Below, in pieces: positions 27,660 through 36,949 of a stretch of DNA of 64,000 bases (position 1 is the first letter of the stretch; every line of letters starts with the position of its first letter). The notes under the pieces were generated by a model that worked only from the letters and a program-made list of their open reading frames with translations, had not been told where the DNA came from and did not search any database. Origin of the DNA: Gemmatimonadota bacterium (GTDB lineage: Bacteria > Gemmatimonadota > Gemmatimonadetes > Gemmatimonadales > Gemmatimonadaceae); assembly GCA_027307165.1 (NCBI GenBank), contig DAHUXM010000004.1, forward strand, positions 124,001 to 188,000. The letters run 5' to 3'. A program made the translations under genes and the position numbers.

Positions 27660-29918
27660 ATGAGGTTTTCCGTACGAGCCGTTGCCACACTGGCAACAGC
27701 GCTCGGTTTAATGTTGATGCCGCGTTTCCTGAATGCTCAGGGGCGCGGCATCGTCGCGTTGGCGGAAGCGAAGGCCGCGGCCGGAGTGCATACGCGCGTG
27801 CTCGTGATCGGCGCGCATCCGGATGACGAGGACACGCAGCTGATCGCATGGCTCGCGCGCGGTCATCGCGCCGAGACTGCTTACCTGTCGCTCACTCGGG
27901 GCGATGGGGGACAGAACCTGATCGGCAACGAGCTCGGTGAAGCGCTCGGCGTGATTCGCACGGAGGAGTTGCTCGCTGCGAGACGCATCGACGGTGCGCA
28001 CCAGTACTTCACGCGCGCGTACGATTTCGGCTTCTCCAAGACTGCGGCCGAGAGCTTCTCGCACTGGCCGCGCGACTCCGTACTCGGCGACATGATCAAG
28101 GTGGTGCGGGGTTTCCGGCCGCAGATCATCGTGTCGGTATTCTCCGGAACTCCCCGCGACGGACATGGGCAGCATCAGGTGGCGGGAATTCTGTCACGCG
28201 AGGTGTATGACGCAGCGGCTGATACGGTGCGCTTTCCCGTCAGCAAGTTCGGGAAGCCGTGGACGGTATCCAAGTTCTACCGGGGCGCGCGGTTCTCTCG
28301 CGAGGACGGCACGATCTCGATGAACGTGGGCGAGTACGATCCAATACTTGGGCTCACGTACGCCGAGATTGCGGCTGAAAGCCGCAGTCAGCACAAGTCA
28401 CAGGGTTTTGGCAGCAGTGCGCGCAAGGGCGTCGTCATGGATTACCTCAGGCGCGAAGCGACGCGCGTGAATGCCGCGACGCCTGCGCAATCCGAGCGGT
28501 CGATCTTCGAGGGGCTGGACACCACGCACGACGTGACGCAGGCGGATCGCGATCGGGTCGCGCTTGCCGATGCAGGCGTCGACGTCGAGGCAGTTGCCGA
28601 GCGGCCGCGCGTCGCACTGGGCGACAGCGTCGCGGTGCACATTGCAGTGTACCGGAGCGGTACCGTGGACAGCAGCGCTCTGCGAACGGTGTACATCCAC
28701 GGCGAGCGGCTGACGCAGCCCTACTGGCTCGTTCGCCCGCGTGTCGGAGATCTGTTTGCCTCTGCATCCGATTCCATTTCGGATGATGCGCGTGAGAGAG
28801 ACGGTTGGGTACCCGTGACAGTGAATCTCCCCGGTCAGGCTCCAGTCGTGGTGCGCACGCCGGCGATTTATCGCTACGCCGATCCCGTGCGCGGGGAAAT
28901 CGAGGAACCGCTGGCGACCGCGCCGGGAGTATCTGTCACTTTCGATCGAGATGTGGAGCTTGCACGCGCCGGCGCTCCGCTCGACCGTACGTTTCAGCTG
29001 ACGCTCCGGTCGTCGTGGCCGATCGCGCACAGGTTGCAGGTGCGACTCGAAGTGCCGAACGGGATGCAAGCCGATTCCAGCCAGCGTACCGTGACGCTGG
29101 GCGCCGGCGAAACGAGAATCGTGACATTCCGGGCGACGGGCCGCGTTGCCGCGGGGACTCACGCGGTGCGCGCCGTAGTTGTGGATGGCATGCAGCGCGA
29201 CAGCATTGGATTCATTCCAATCGATTACAGCCACATCACGCCCCAGCGGATGTACCGCAAGGCCGAGGTATCGATCCAGGCCGTGAACGTGATAGTGCCT
29301 GCTCACGCGCTCATCGGATATGTTCAGGGCGTCGGTGACAACGTGGCAGACGCGCTGCGCGATCTCGGACTGAATGTTCAGCGACTGAATCCGGCTGCTC
29401 TGCCGACAGCGGATCTGTCGCGTTTCAGCACGATAGTGGTGGGCCCGCGCGCGTATCAGGCCAACCAGCTGTTGATCGACAACAACTCGTACCTGATGAA
29501 CTACGTACGCCGCGGCGGCAATCTCGTCGTGCAGTATGGTCAGAACGAGATGCAGCAGGCAGGTGTGATGCCGTACCCGATCAAGCTTGCGCGCCCCGCC
29601 GCCCGCGTGACGGATGAGAATGCACCAGTGACGATAATCGAGCCGCGAAGCGCGCTGCTCGATACTCCGAACAGGATCACGAGTGCGGATTTCGCAGGTT
29701 GGGTGCAGGAGCGTGCGACGTACATGCCGAGCACGTTCGATCCACACTATTCGACGGCACTGCGCATGAACGATCCAGATGAAGAGCCCAACAGCGCGGG
29801 ACTTCTGACGGCGCAGGTTGGCAAGGGACGTTATACGTACGTGACGCTCGCGCTGTTTCGCCAGCTTCCGGCCGCCGTACCGGGCGGCGCGCGCATATTC
29901 GCGAATCTGCTGCGGTGA
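27660..29918 (+). CDS. Secreted PIG-L/LmbE-family deacetylase
   Basis: A 752-residue exported zinc-dependent N-deacetylase family member. The signal peptide (about 1-26) ends NAQG. The PIG-L domain carries the metal motif AHPDDED near residues 49-55, then SLTRGDGGQNLIGNELGEAL, RTEEL, and the distal HGQHQVAG (His pair) near 168-175. The remaining 450 residues are beta-rich and end in a class I glutamine amidotransferase-like region (IVVGPRAYQANQLL, then VRRGGNLVVQYGQNEMQ). A possible TTG start overlaps the sucA stop (27627), but the ATG at 27660 with AAAGG upstream is preferred. It is coupled to the ABC transporter genes that follow. Confidence 0.85.
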   Translation: MRFSVRAVATLATALGLMLMPRFLNAQGRGIVALAEAKAAAGVHTRVLVIGAHPDDEDTQLIAWLARGHRAETAYLSLTRGDGGQNLIGNELGEALGVIRTEELLAARRIDGAHQYFTRAYDFGFSKTAAESFSHWPRDSVLGDMIKVVRGFRPQIIVSVFSGTPRDGHGQHQVAGILSREVYDAAADTVRFPVSKFGKPWTVSKFYRGARFSREDGTISMNVGEYDPILGLTYAEIAAESRSQHKSQGFGSSARKGVVMDYLRREATRVNAATPAQSERSIFEGLDTTHDVTQADRDRVALADAGVDVEAVAERPRVALGDSVAVHIAVYRSGTVDSSALRTVYIHGERLTQPYWLVRPRVGDLFASASDSISDDARERDGWVPVTVNLPGQAPVVVRTPAIYRYADPVRGEIEEPLATAPGVSVTFDRDVELARAGAPLDRTFQLTLRSSWPIAHRLQVRLEVPNGMQADSSQRTVTLGAGETRIVTFRATGRVAAGTHAVRAVVVDGMQRDSIGFIPIDYSHITPQRMYRKAEVSIQAVNVIVPAHALIGYVQGVGDNVADALRDLGLNVQRLNPAALPTADLSRFSTIVVGPRAYQANQLLIDNNSYLMNYVRRGGNLVVQYGQNEMQQAGVMPYPIKLARPAARVTDENAPVTIIEPRSALLDTPNRITSADFAGWVQERATYMPSTFDPHYSTALRMNDPDEEPNSAGLLTAQVGKGRYTYVTLALFRQLPAAVPGGARIFANLLR

Positions 29919-30952
29919 GGCTCCGCCGCCTGGCGGGAGGCATCGTCTGCGCGGTGGCCGCGACGATGCTTGGGTCCTGCGTGCACGACAATCGAACCGT
30001 GCTTACGGTGTATTCGCCGCACGGAATCGATCTGCTCAAGTACTACGAGACGGAATTCGAGAAAGCGTATCCCACCATCGACGTGCAGTGGGTGGACATG
30101 GGATCGCAGGAAGTTCTCGATCGAATTCGTGGCGAGGCTGTGAACCCGCAGGCAGATGTCTGGTTTGGCGCACCATCGGAGTCGTTCGAGCGTGCCGCGA
30201 AGGAAAATCTGCTGCAACCCTATCGGCCGACGTGGGCGGCTGATGTTCCGGCGGAGGCGCACGACGCACATGATCTCTGGTACGGCACATACCTGACTCC
30301 GGAAGTGATCGCCTACAACGGCGACGCGATCCCGCGCGACAGTGCACCGCAGGACTGGGACGACGTGCTCGATCCCAAGTGGCGCGGCAAGGTGATCATA
30401 CGCGATCCGATCGCATCGGGTACGATGCGCGCGATATTCGGGGCGATCATAGCCAAGAGCGTTACGGAGACCGGCTCACCGCAGCGCGGTTACGACTGGC
30501 TGCGGCGGCTCGATGCAAATACCAAGGAGTACGTGCTCAACCCCACGATTCTGTACCAGAAGCTGAAGAGTCGTGAAGGTCTGATAACGCTCTGGGACAT
30601 GCCTGACGTGGCGACGATGCGGGATCGCGTGGGGATCCCGATCGACTACGTGATACCGCGTAGCGGGACACCGCTGCTGGTGGATGCTATCGCGATCGTG
30701 CGCGGCACCAAGCATCCTCGCGAAGCGAAGCTGTACTATGAATTCGTGACGAGCCAGCACGCACAGCTCGAGGCTGCCCGACAATTCCTGCGCATTCCCG
30801 CACGCACGGACATTCCGACCGACTCGCTGCCTGCATGGATTCAGACAGCGATGAAGCAGATCAAGCCGATGCCGGTCGACGGCGCCTTGCTGGCGCAGCA
30901 CCTGAACGAGTGGATGAGATATTGGGACGCACACATCAGGAAGCGCGGATGA
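29915..30952 (+). CDS. ABC transporter substrate-binding lipoprotein (Fe3+/AfuA-like)
   Basis: A 345-residue periplasmic-binding protein that would capture the substrate for the following transporter. A GTG start overlaps the previous stop (GTGA). The signal peptide ends in LGSC (lipobox). The fold pattern is that of the FbpA/PotD-like type II binding proteins: LTVYSPHGIDLLKYYETEFEKAYP, then ADVWFGAPSES near residues 75-85 and a WDDVLDPKWRGKV motif near 148-160, which is characteristic of iron or 2-aminoethylphosphonate binders. Substrate cannot be fixed from sequence. Confidence 0.85.
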   Translation: MRLRRLAGGIVCAVAATMLGSCVHDNRTVLTVYSPHGIDLLKYYETEFEKAYPTIDVQWVDMGSQEVLDRIRGEAVNPQADVWFGAPSESFERAAKENLLQPYRPTWAADVPAEAHDAHDLWYGTYLTPEVIAYNGDAIPRDSAPQDWDDVLDPKWRGKVIIRDPIASGTMRAIFGAIIAKSVTETGSPQRGYDWLRRLDANTKEYVLNPTILYQKLKSREGLITLWDMPDVATMRDRVGIPIDYVIPRSGTPLLVDAIAIVRGTKHPREAKLYYEFVTSQHAQLEAARQFLRIPARTDIPTDSLPAWIQTAMKQIKPMPVDGALLAQHLNEWMRYWDAHIRKRG

Positions 30953-32001
30953 GTGGAAGCGGTGCCGGGCTCGTAGTCGACAGCATAGTGCGCGTCTTCA
31001 GCGGTCAGACGGCGGTGGATCACGTGTCGTTCGAGGTGAAGCCGGGAGAGCTCGTAGCGCTGGTAGGCGCGTCAGGCTCGGGCAAGACGACGACGCTCAG
31101 AATCGTCGCCGGTTACGAGCAGGCTGATACCGGGCGAGTCCTGTACGATGGTCAGGACATAACGCGGCTCGGTCCGTCGAAGCGTGACTTCGGCATGGTG
31201 TTCCAGCATTACGCGCTCTTTCCGCATATGTCAGTCGCTGAAAACGTGGCATTCGGCCTCGAGGCGCGTGGAGTGAGCCGTTCGGAGCGAATGCAGCGCG
31301 CCAGTGCGGCGCTCGATCGCGTGGGACTCGGTGGAAAGGGCGCACGTATGGTGCAGCAGCTTTCCGGCGGCGAGCAGCAGCGTGTTGCGCTCGCCCGCGC
31401 GGCGGTCATCGAGCCTCGGCTGTTGCTGCTGGACGAGCCACTGTCCAACCTGGATCCGACGCTGCGACAGAGCACGCGCGACGAGCTGCGTACCACGCTC
31501 AAGGAGTCGAAGGCGCCGGCGCTGTTCGTCACGCACGATCAGGACGACGCATTTGCCATCGCTGACAGGATAGTGCTGCTGTCACGCGGGCGTGTACTGC
31601 AGGATGGTTCGCCGGAAGATCTGTACGACAGGCCGGCGACCCGCGACGTCGCGATGTTCATCGGGCACGCGACGCTGATACCGGCGCGCCGCACCGGTGA
31701 TTTCGCGACCGTGTCGATTGCTGGTGCGATGCATCGCGTGGTTTTGAGCTCGTTCACCGGTATCGCCGATGGTGAAACCGGTGCCGTGGTGCTCCGTCCG
31801 GAAGCGGTCGAGATCGCCCGAGATGATGGTGGCGACCAATGGAGCGCAACCGTGATCGCTCGACGATTCGCCGGCGCACAGTTCGTTTACCGGCTGCGGC
31901 TGGACGCCGACATCGTGTTCGACGTCGCGTCACGCGAACGCATCGAAACCGGTGCCGCGGTTGCGGTGCGTGTGACGCGCCCGGTTCCGATGGTGCCGTG
32001 A
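30949..32001 (+). CDS. ABC transporter ATP-binding protein (FbpC/PotA-like)
   Basis: A 350-residue cytoplasmic ATPase. Walker A GASGSGKTT (about 41-49), Q-loop FQHYALFPHMSVAEN, signature LSGGEQQRVALARA near 138-151, Walker B LLLLDEPLSNLD and the H-loop VTHDQ near 194 are all intact. The C-terminal 100 residues form a TOBE-like domain of the iron/sugar transporter class. It overlaps the binding-protein stop (ATGA) and the permease start (GTGA). Confidence 0.92.
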   Translation: MSGSGAGLVVDSIVRVFSGQTAVDHVSFEVKPGELVALVGASGSGKTTTLRIVAGYEQADTGRVLYDGQDITRLGPSKRDFGMVFQHYALFPHMSVAENVAFGLEARGVSRSERMQRASAALDRVGLGGKGARMVQQLSGGEQQRVALARAAVIEPRLLLLDEPLSNLDPTLRQSTRDELRTTLKESKAPALFVTHDQDDAFAIADRIVLLSRGRVLQDGSPEDLYDRPATRDVAMFIGHATLIPARRTGDFATVSIAGAMHRVVLSSFTGIADGETGAVVLRPEAVEIARDDGGDQWSATVIARRFAGAQFVYRLRLDADIVFDVASRERIETGAAVAVRVTRPVPMVP

Positions 32002-33662
32002 CCGTGCCGGTGTGGTTCGGCGGACGCAGCCGCGCCGAGCGAATGGCGACGCTGGCGGCACTGCCACTGCTGCTCATACTGGTCTGGACGGTTATCTATC
32101 CGAACGTTGCAGTGATCATGGGCAGCGTGGGTCACTGGCGTGAATTTGCGGAATCCCCGTCCGATGTCGAGGCGCTCAAGAACAGCATAATCATCGCCGT
32201 GGCGTCCGTTGCGGCATCGCTTGCGATCGGAGTACCGCTGGCATTCCTTCTCACGCGCTTCGACTTTCCGGGACGAACGGTGCTGCGCGCAGCTGCGCTG
32301 CTTCCGGCGGCGCTGCCGCCGCTGGTTGGCGTCATCTCGTTTCTCTTTCTGTACGGCGACACGGGAGTGATTACGAGAGTGGTGCAGATCGCACTTCGTC
32401 TCAAGGATGTTCCATGGCACCTGAACGGAATCGGCGCGATCATCTTCATACACGCGTACACCATGTACGTGTATGTGTATCTGTTCGTATCCGCGGGTCT
32501 CGAGCGTTACGAGGCGTCGCTGGACGAGGCAGCGATCGGTCTTGGCGCGGGAACGCTCCGCCGCCTGACTCGTGTGACGCTTCCCCTGCTCACTCCTGCC
32601 ATCGCGGGTTCGGCGCTGCTGGTCTTCATGAGCGCGCTCGGCTCGTTCTCCGCTCCATACGTGTTCGGCGGCGGCGTGCGAGTGCTGTCGACGCAAATTC
32701 TCAACTCGAAGCTGAACGACGCGATCGGTCTGGCGTACGTCGAGACGACGGTGCTTGCGATAAGTGCAGTTGCTGGATTGTTGCTGTTCCGGTGGCTCGA
32801 GGGGAAGCGAGCCTACGTTGCTGCGGGAAAGGGCGGTGCAAGTCGCCAGCCCGTTCGGTCGCGATGGGCGCGTATCGGGCTCGCGACTTCGGCCGCCCTC
32901 ATAGTACTCGTGCTGGTGTTGCCGCATCTCATGATCGTGCTCGTGTCCTTCGCCAAGGACGGAGCGTGGACGACGCAGGTATTGCCGCCGGAATACACCA
33001 CGCACAACTACGCTGGATTATTTACCGAGAACCAGCTCTGGACGCCGATTCGCAACAGCATCGTCATGTCGCTGCTGGCGACCGCCGGCAACGTGGTGTT
33101 CTGTGTTGCGGGGGCGTACCTGATCGTGACGCGCAAGTTCAGCGGGCGCCGATTGCTGGAAGCGCTCGTCGCGCTGCCGTGGGCAATTCCTGGAACCGCG
33201 ATCGCGCTTGGCCTCCTTGCCACGTTCAACAAGAACGACCTTTCGACGGGCAAGGTACTGCTGGTCGGCACGTTCTGGATCCTGCCGCTGGCGTATTTCG
33301 TGCGTGACATCCCTCTCGTATCGCAGGCGGTAGAGGGATCGCTCAAGCAGATGGATCCTTCGCTGGAGCCAGCTGCGCGGGGGCTCGGTGCATCGTGGTG
33401 GATGGCAGTGCGGCGCGTGGTGCTACCGGCGGCGCGACCCGGTATCGTCGCAGGCGCGTTACTCGCATGTGTTACCGCAGTCGGTGAGTTCGTCGCGAGC
33501 ATCGTGCTGTACACGCATGGAAACCGACCCATATCGATCGAGATACTCGCTCAACTTCGCTCATACGCTTTTGGGACCGCGTCGGCATACAGCGCATTGT
33601 TGATCGGTCTGGTGCTCATAATGGCACTCGCGGCACGCTTTGCAGAATCACGGATGCAATAA
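31998..33662 (+). CDS. ABC transporter permease, two fused membrane domains (FbpB-like)
   Basis: A 554-residue inner-membrane permease with about twelve hydrophobic helices in two homologous halves, as in iron/thiamine FbpB/ThiP-type permeases. Each half has an EAA-like loop: EASLDEAAIGLGAGTLRRL near residue 172 and DPSLEPAARGLGASWWMAV near 452. Start is a GTG overlapping the ATPase stop; the upstream in-frame reading is a shadow inside the ATPase gene. One fused permease means the transporter needs no second gene. The cassette ends 12 bases before ndh. Confidence 0.9.
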   Translation: MTVPVWFGGRSRAERMATLAALPLLLILVWTVIYPNVAVIMGSVGHWREFAESPSDVEALKNSIIIAVASVAASLAIGVPLAFLLTRFDFPGRTVLRAAALLPAALPPLVGVISFLFLYGDTGVITRVVQIALRLKDVPWHLNGIGAIIFIHAYTMYVYVYLFVSAGLERYEASLDEAAIGLGAGTLRRLTRVTLPLLTPAIAGSALLVFMSALGSFSAPYVFGGGVRVLSTQILNSKLNDAIGLAYVETTVLAISAVAGLLLFRWLEGKRAYVAAGKGGASRQPVRSRWARIGLATSAALIVLVLVLPHLMIVLVSFAKDGAWTTQVLPPEYTTHNYAGLFTENQLWTPIRNSIVMSLLATAGNVVFCVAGAYLIVTRKFSGRRLLEALVALPWAIPGTAIALGLLATFNKNDLSTGKVLLVGTFWILPLAYFVRDIPLVSQAVEGSLKQMDPSLEPAARGLGASWWMAVRRVVLPAARPGIVAGALLACVTAVGEFVASIVLYTHGNRPISIEILAQLRSYAFGTASAYSALLIGLVLIMALAARFAESRMQ

Positions 33663-33674
33663 GGATGTGATTTC

Positions 33675-34973
33675 GTGGATCAGGAAGAGACAGAAAAGCT
33701 ACCGCGTATCGTCATCATAGGCGGTGGCTTTGGCGGATTGCTCGCGGCAAAAAAACTGGGCCGAGTCAAGGCCCGAGTGACGGTGCTCGACAAGACGAAC
33801 CATCATCTCTTTCAGCCCTTGTTGTATCAGGTGGCGACCGCATCGCTCGCGCCGAGCGACATAGCCGCCGCCATCAGGCACGTGCTGCGAAATCAGGCAA
33901 ATACCAGCGTGGAGCTTGCCGAGGTGCGCGAGATCGACGTGAATGCGCGGATCGTGAAGTGCGCCGACCCATCGAGACTCAAGCAGGATTTCGAAGTCCC
34001 GTACGACTATCTCATTGTGGCGTGCGGCACTCGGCACTCGTATTTCGCCCATCCGGAATGGGAGAAGCTCGCGCCGGGATTGAAAGCAGTCGAAGATGCG
34101 CTGGAGATTCGGCGACGCTTTCTGCTCGCGTTCGAGGAAGCGGACCGCGCGGCGACTCCGGACGAACGTGATGCGTGGCTGACCTTCGTGATCGTCGGCG
34201 CCGGTCCAACCGGGTGCGAGCTCGCAGGCGTGATGCAGGAGATCGCGCACGGAATGCGCAGGGATTTCCGGCACGTCGATACCCGTGACACAGCGGTCAT
34301 TCTGCTCGAAGCGGGAAGTCGCATTCTACCGGCGTTTCCAGAGCCGCTTGCCGCGCGCGCGTCGCGTGATCTCACGGAGCTGCGCGTCGATGTGCGGACG
34401 TCGTCGGCCGTAACGCGAATTGAGCCTGATGCTGTTTACGTTGGTGACCACAAGATCAGGACACGTTCCGTATTCTGGGCCGCTGGAAACGTTGCATCAC
34501 CGGTGTCGAAGTCGCTTGGTGTGCCGCTTACAAGAACGGGGCAGGTGATAGTGGAACGAGACCTTTCGATCCCGGGCCATCCCAACGTCTTTGTCATCGG
34601 TGACCTCGCGCACGCACTACAGAAGAACGGTCAGCCTGCGCCAGGCGTCGCGCAGGTCGCAATGCAGGAAGGTCGCGTCGCGGCGAGGAACATAATCGCA
34701 ACCATCGAAAGACGGCCACGCTCCGACTTCAATTATTTCAACAAGGGCGACCTCGCGACGATCGGTCGCGGAAAGGCGATCGCGAACCTGTTCGGAGGAA
34801 AGATTCAGGTTGGTGGACGGCTCGCGTGGTTCCTGTGGCTCGGAATTCACATCACCTATCTTATTGGATTCCGTAACAGACTCAGCGTGTTGCTGCAGTG
34901 GGCGTACGCGTACTTCACATACCAGCGTGGCGCCCGGTTGATTACCGAGACCGCACGCTCGGCGGTAAAGTGA
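33675..34973 (+). CDS. ndh: Type II NADH dehydrogenase
   Basis: A 432-residue membrane-associated flavoprotein that oxidises NADH and reduces quinone without pumping protons. Seen are the FAD dinucleotide motif IIGGGFGGLLAAKKL near residues 12-26, the NDH-2 marker HHLFQPLLYQVATASLAPSDI, the NADH motif IVGAGPTGCELAGVM near 174-188, and a C-terminal hydrophobic segment (FLWLGIHITYLIGF near 389-402) that would contact the membrane. The GTG start lies 12 bases after the permease stop. It may be read with the transport genes. Confidence 0.93.
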   Translation: MDQEETEKLPRIVIIGGGFGGLLAAKKLGRVKARVTVLDKTNHHLFQPLLYQVATASLAPSDIAAAIRHVLRNQANTSVELAEVREIDVNARIVKCADPSRLKQDFEVPYDYLIVACGTRHSYFAHPEWEKLAPGLKAVEDALEIRRRFLLAFEEADRAATPDERDAWLTFVIVGAGPTGCELAGVMQEIAHGMRRDFRHVDTRDTAVILLEAGSRILPAFPEPLAARASRDLTELRVDVRTSSAVTRIEPDAVYVGDHKIRTRSVFWAAGNVASPVSKSLGVPLTRTGQVIVERDLSIPGHPNVFVIGDLAHALQKNGQPAPGVAQVAMQEGRVAARNIIATIERRPRSDFNYFNKGDLATIGRGKAIANLFGGKIQVGGRLAWFLWLGIHITYLIGFRNRLSVLLQWAYAYFTYQRGARLITETARSAVK

Positions 34974-35198
34974 TAGATGCCACGATTTGGTATCGCGCCC
35001 GCGCTATCCACGGCGGTTGACGTTAGTACGGATGTGGGGACTGGTGGAACATCGTAATCTTTACACATTATTTATCATAACGCATCTAACTGTCGTTGAC
35101 GTTCAGTGGCAAGCTTTCGATGCAACGCGATCAAGTGATAGGTGCACTACCAGCAGGCGACGCTTCAGCGTTCGTGAGCACATCATTTGGAGGGTAAA
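34974..35198. other. Lower-GC spacer upstream of orphan lipoprotein
   Basis: A 225-base gap that is visibly richer in A and T than the flanks, including a TTTACACATTATTTATCAT stretch near 35061-35079. The motif GTTGACGTT occurs twice, near 35017 and 35095, and may be part of -35 elements or an operator. No RNA gene or ORF is recognised. Confidence 0.4.
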
Positions 35199-36194
35199 AT
35201 GTTCGGCCGTTTATCGCGGTGGCGAATCAAAGGTCATTACACGCTTGTTGCTGGAGTCTGTGCGCTCGTGTTCGTTGGTTGTACTGATCGACAGCTATCA
35301 GACAGCGCGATCGTCGCACCAAATCCAACGGCACGACTCGCCACGATGCTTACCGGAAGTGCGCGCCTTAACCCCTCCGGAGAAATTGAGGTTATGGGAG
35401 CTGTCCCGACTGAGCAACCGCAGGTCAGTGCGAGCCGAGCGGACAGTCTGGCTCAAGGATGGGCGCGAGTATTTGCCGGAATGGTTCGGCCAAGTCTAGA
35501 GCGGCAACGCGGCGCGCCATTAAACATTCCTGCGTTACGGGTTTGCGGCAAGACGTACTTCGCACGCTCAGCGTTTGATCCGCTTCCACCTGCGTTACCC
35601 GGTTACGCGCGGCGATCCTTTGGTCCGTATTGGATAGTTACAATATGCGACGGACAAACGCCTGCCGTTTCACTCGCTGTCTCCGCATACGCAACGGATT
35701 TAACGCTCGCTGGTGGAAGGGTTGGCTTTCCGAAATCTAGCGGTGAGGAATTCAAATGGATGGGTATCCCGGCCGGGTCAGCTGGTTTACCCTTCCCGCC
35801 GGAGGAGGCCGTTGCTGCAATGTTCGCGCAGACCGGGAGACGTGTTGCCGCAGCTCCAGAGCTTGTTATTCCCGGACATTCGATGCCGCAACTTGCAAGG
35901 TGGCACTTGCGGCTCGACTCAACCGCATTGGTTCGAACGAAAGACGGTACGGTACGACAGCAAGACGTTTATGTCGGAATGCGCCGCGCTGGCGACACCC
36001 TACTTGCTCGCCTTGCGCCGACTCAGCCCGACAGTGTCACGTTTGAATGGCTCTCCCCTCCACCGCAACATTGGACAGGCCCGGGTGCGCCACCTCGCGT
36101 TAGGCACTCTGCGAACGCTATACGATCTAGGGGTATGCCGGTGGTATTCGAACCGGTCGTCGGCGTCTTAGCGCCCTCAGTGGAGAAGCATTGA
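35199..36194 (+). CDS. Orphan lipoprotein of unknown function
   Basis: A 331-residue protein preceded by GGAGGG nine bases before the ATG. The hydrophobic leader ends in VFVGC (possible lipobox, Cys near residue 28). The rest is beta-rich with a PEEAVAAMFAQTGRRV helix near 198-213 and many Pro residues. No family is recognised. Base composition and codon use look more AT-rich than neighbours, suggesting recent acquisition. It is coupled to the next gene by a near overlap (its TGA is three bases before the next ATG). Confidence 0.7.
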   Translation: MFGRLSRWRIKGHYTLVAGVCALVFVGCTDRQLSDSAIVAPNPTARLATMLTGSARLNPSGEIEVMGAVPTEQPQVSASRADSLAQGWARVFAGMVRPSLERQRGAPLNIPALRVCGKTYFARSAFDPLPPALPGYARRSFGPYWIVTICDGQTPAVSLAVSAYATDLTLAGGRVGFPKSSGEEFKWMGIPAGSAGLPFPPEEAVAAMFAQTGRRVAAAPELVIPGHSMPQLARWHLRLDSTALVRTKDGTVRQQDVYVGMRRAGDTLLARLAPTQPDSVTFEWLSPPPQHWTGPGAPPRVRHSANAIRSRGMPVVFEPVVGVLAPSVEKH

Positions 36195-36196
36195 CC

Positions 36197-36919
36197 ATGC
36201 CACTACATCGGTTTCGGATTTACCGAGCTGCGCTCGCAAGTATGCTTATCCTCTCCACGAGTGTATGCACTGATGGTCAGGACCCAACCTCTCGATGTGC
36301 GGTTGATAGCGACGAAATATGGCAAGGCGAGGGATTCGCTATTGCGGTATACGTCCCGAGAACGTGCCCCGTCGGTGTGCCCTCATCCGGCGGGCAGCCG
36401 ACGCCCTACGCCGCCACCGTTACCGCGCCACAGGATGTCGAATCAACGTTTCCCGTGACGTTTTACGATAAGTACGGTGATCCAATAGCTGACGTAACGG
36501 GATATTTCTCTCCGGATGGCGACCAAGCCGTCGCCGACGTGAGTGGCGAATACCTTGCGGGGTCGACAGGAGTCCCGTACGGTGACGATCCCACCAACCA
36601 CGATGACGCGTATAACGACGTCACAGCTGGCGACGGCCTGACTGGAGAGGCACACGTCAGCCTTCCGTTCGTTGCGCAGCAATACGTGATGGGGGGTCAG
36701 GACGCCTACAGCGAGGGTGACCAAATGACGTTCAAGGTGCTCGGCGGCACCCGTGGAACTCAGTACGAGTTCTTCGAAGACGGCCAATCACTCGGAACAA
36801 CCGCGAGTACCGCATGGCAGATGACTGCGCAGTATCCCGGACCTCACACGATTCGAGCAGATGTGTTATCGAATGGCGTATTCCTTGGCCACGCAGATAT
36901 CGATATTACTATACAATAA
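36197..36919 (+). CDS. Orphan secreted protein of unknown function
   Basis: A 240-residue exported protein. The leader (RAALASMLILSTSVCTD) has a cysteine near residue 25 but an imperfect lipobox. The body looks like one or two immunoglobulin-type beta domains: FPVTFYDKYGDPIADVTGYF near 93-112, and a final FFEDGQSLGTT then GPHTIRADVLSNG segment like a PKD or Big domain. A Cys pair (SRC, RTC) may form a disulfide. It shares the lower GC and operon with the gene at 35199. No function is assigned. Confidence 0.68.
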   Translation: MPLHRFRIYRAALASMLILSTSVCTDGQDPTSRCAVDSDEIWQGEGFAIAVYVPRTCPVGVPSSGGQPTPYAATVTAPQDVESTFPVTFYDKYGDPIADVTGYFSPDGDQAVADVSGEYLAGSTGVPYGDDPTNHDDAYNDVTAGDGLTGEAHVSLPFVAQQYVMGGQDAYSEGDQMTFKVLGGTRGTQYEFFEDGQSLGTTASTAWQMTAQYPGPHTIRADVLSNGVFLGHADIDITIQ

Positions 36920-36949
36920 CCCGCATTCGGACGGAGAACCGACGCGGCC

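Noticed and set aside
28398-29747. Minus-strand frame of 449 codons inside the PIG-L gene
   Set aside because: Antisense shadow with His/Arg-rich composition and no start context.
36191-36199. TTG start at 36191 overlapping the previous stop
   Set aside because: An ATG two codons later gives an equally good signal peptide and is preferred, although the TTGA geometry cannot be excluded.
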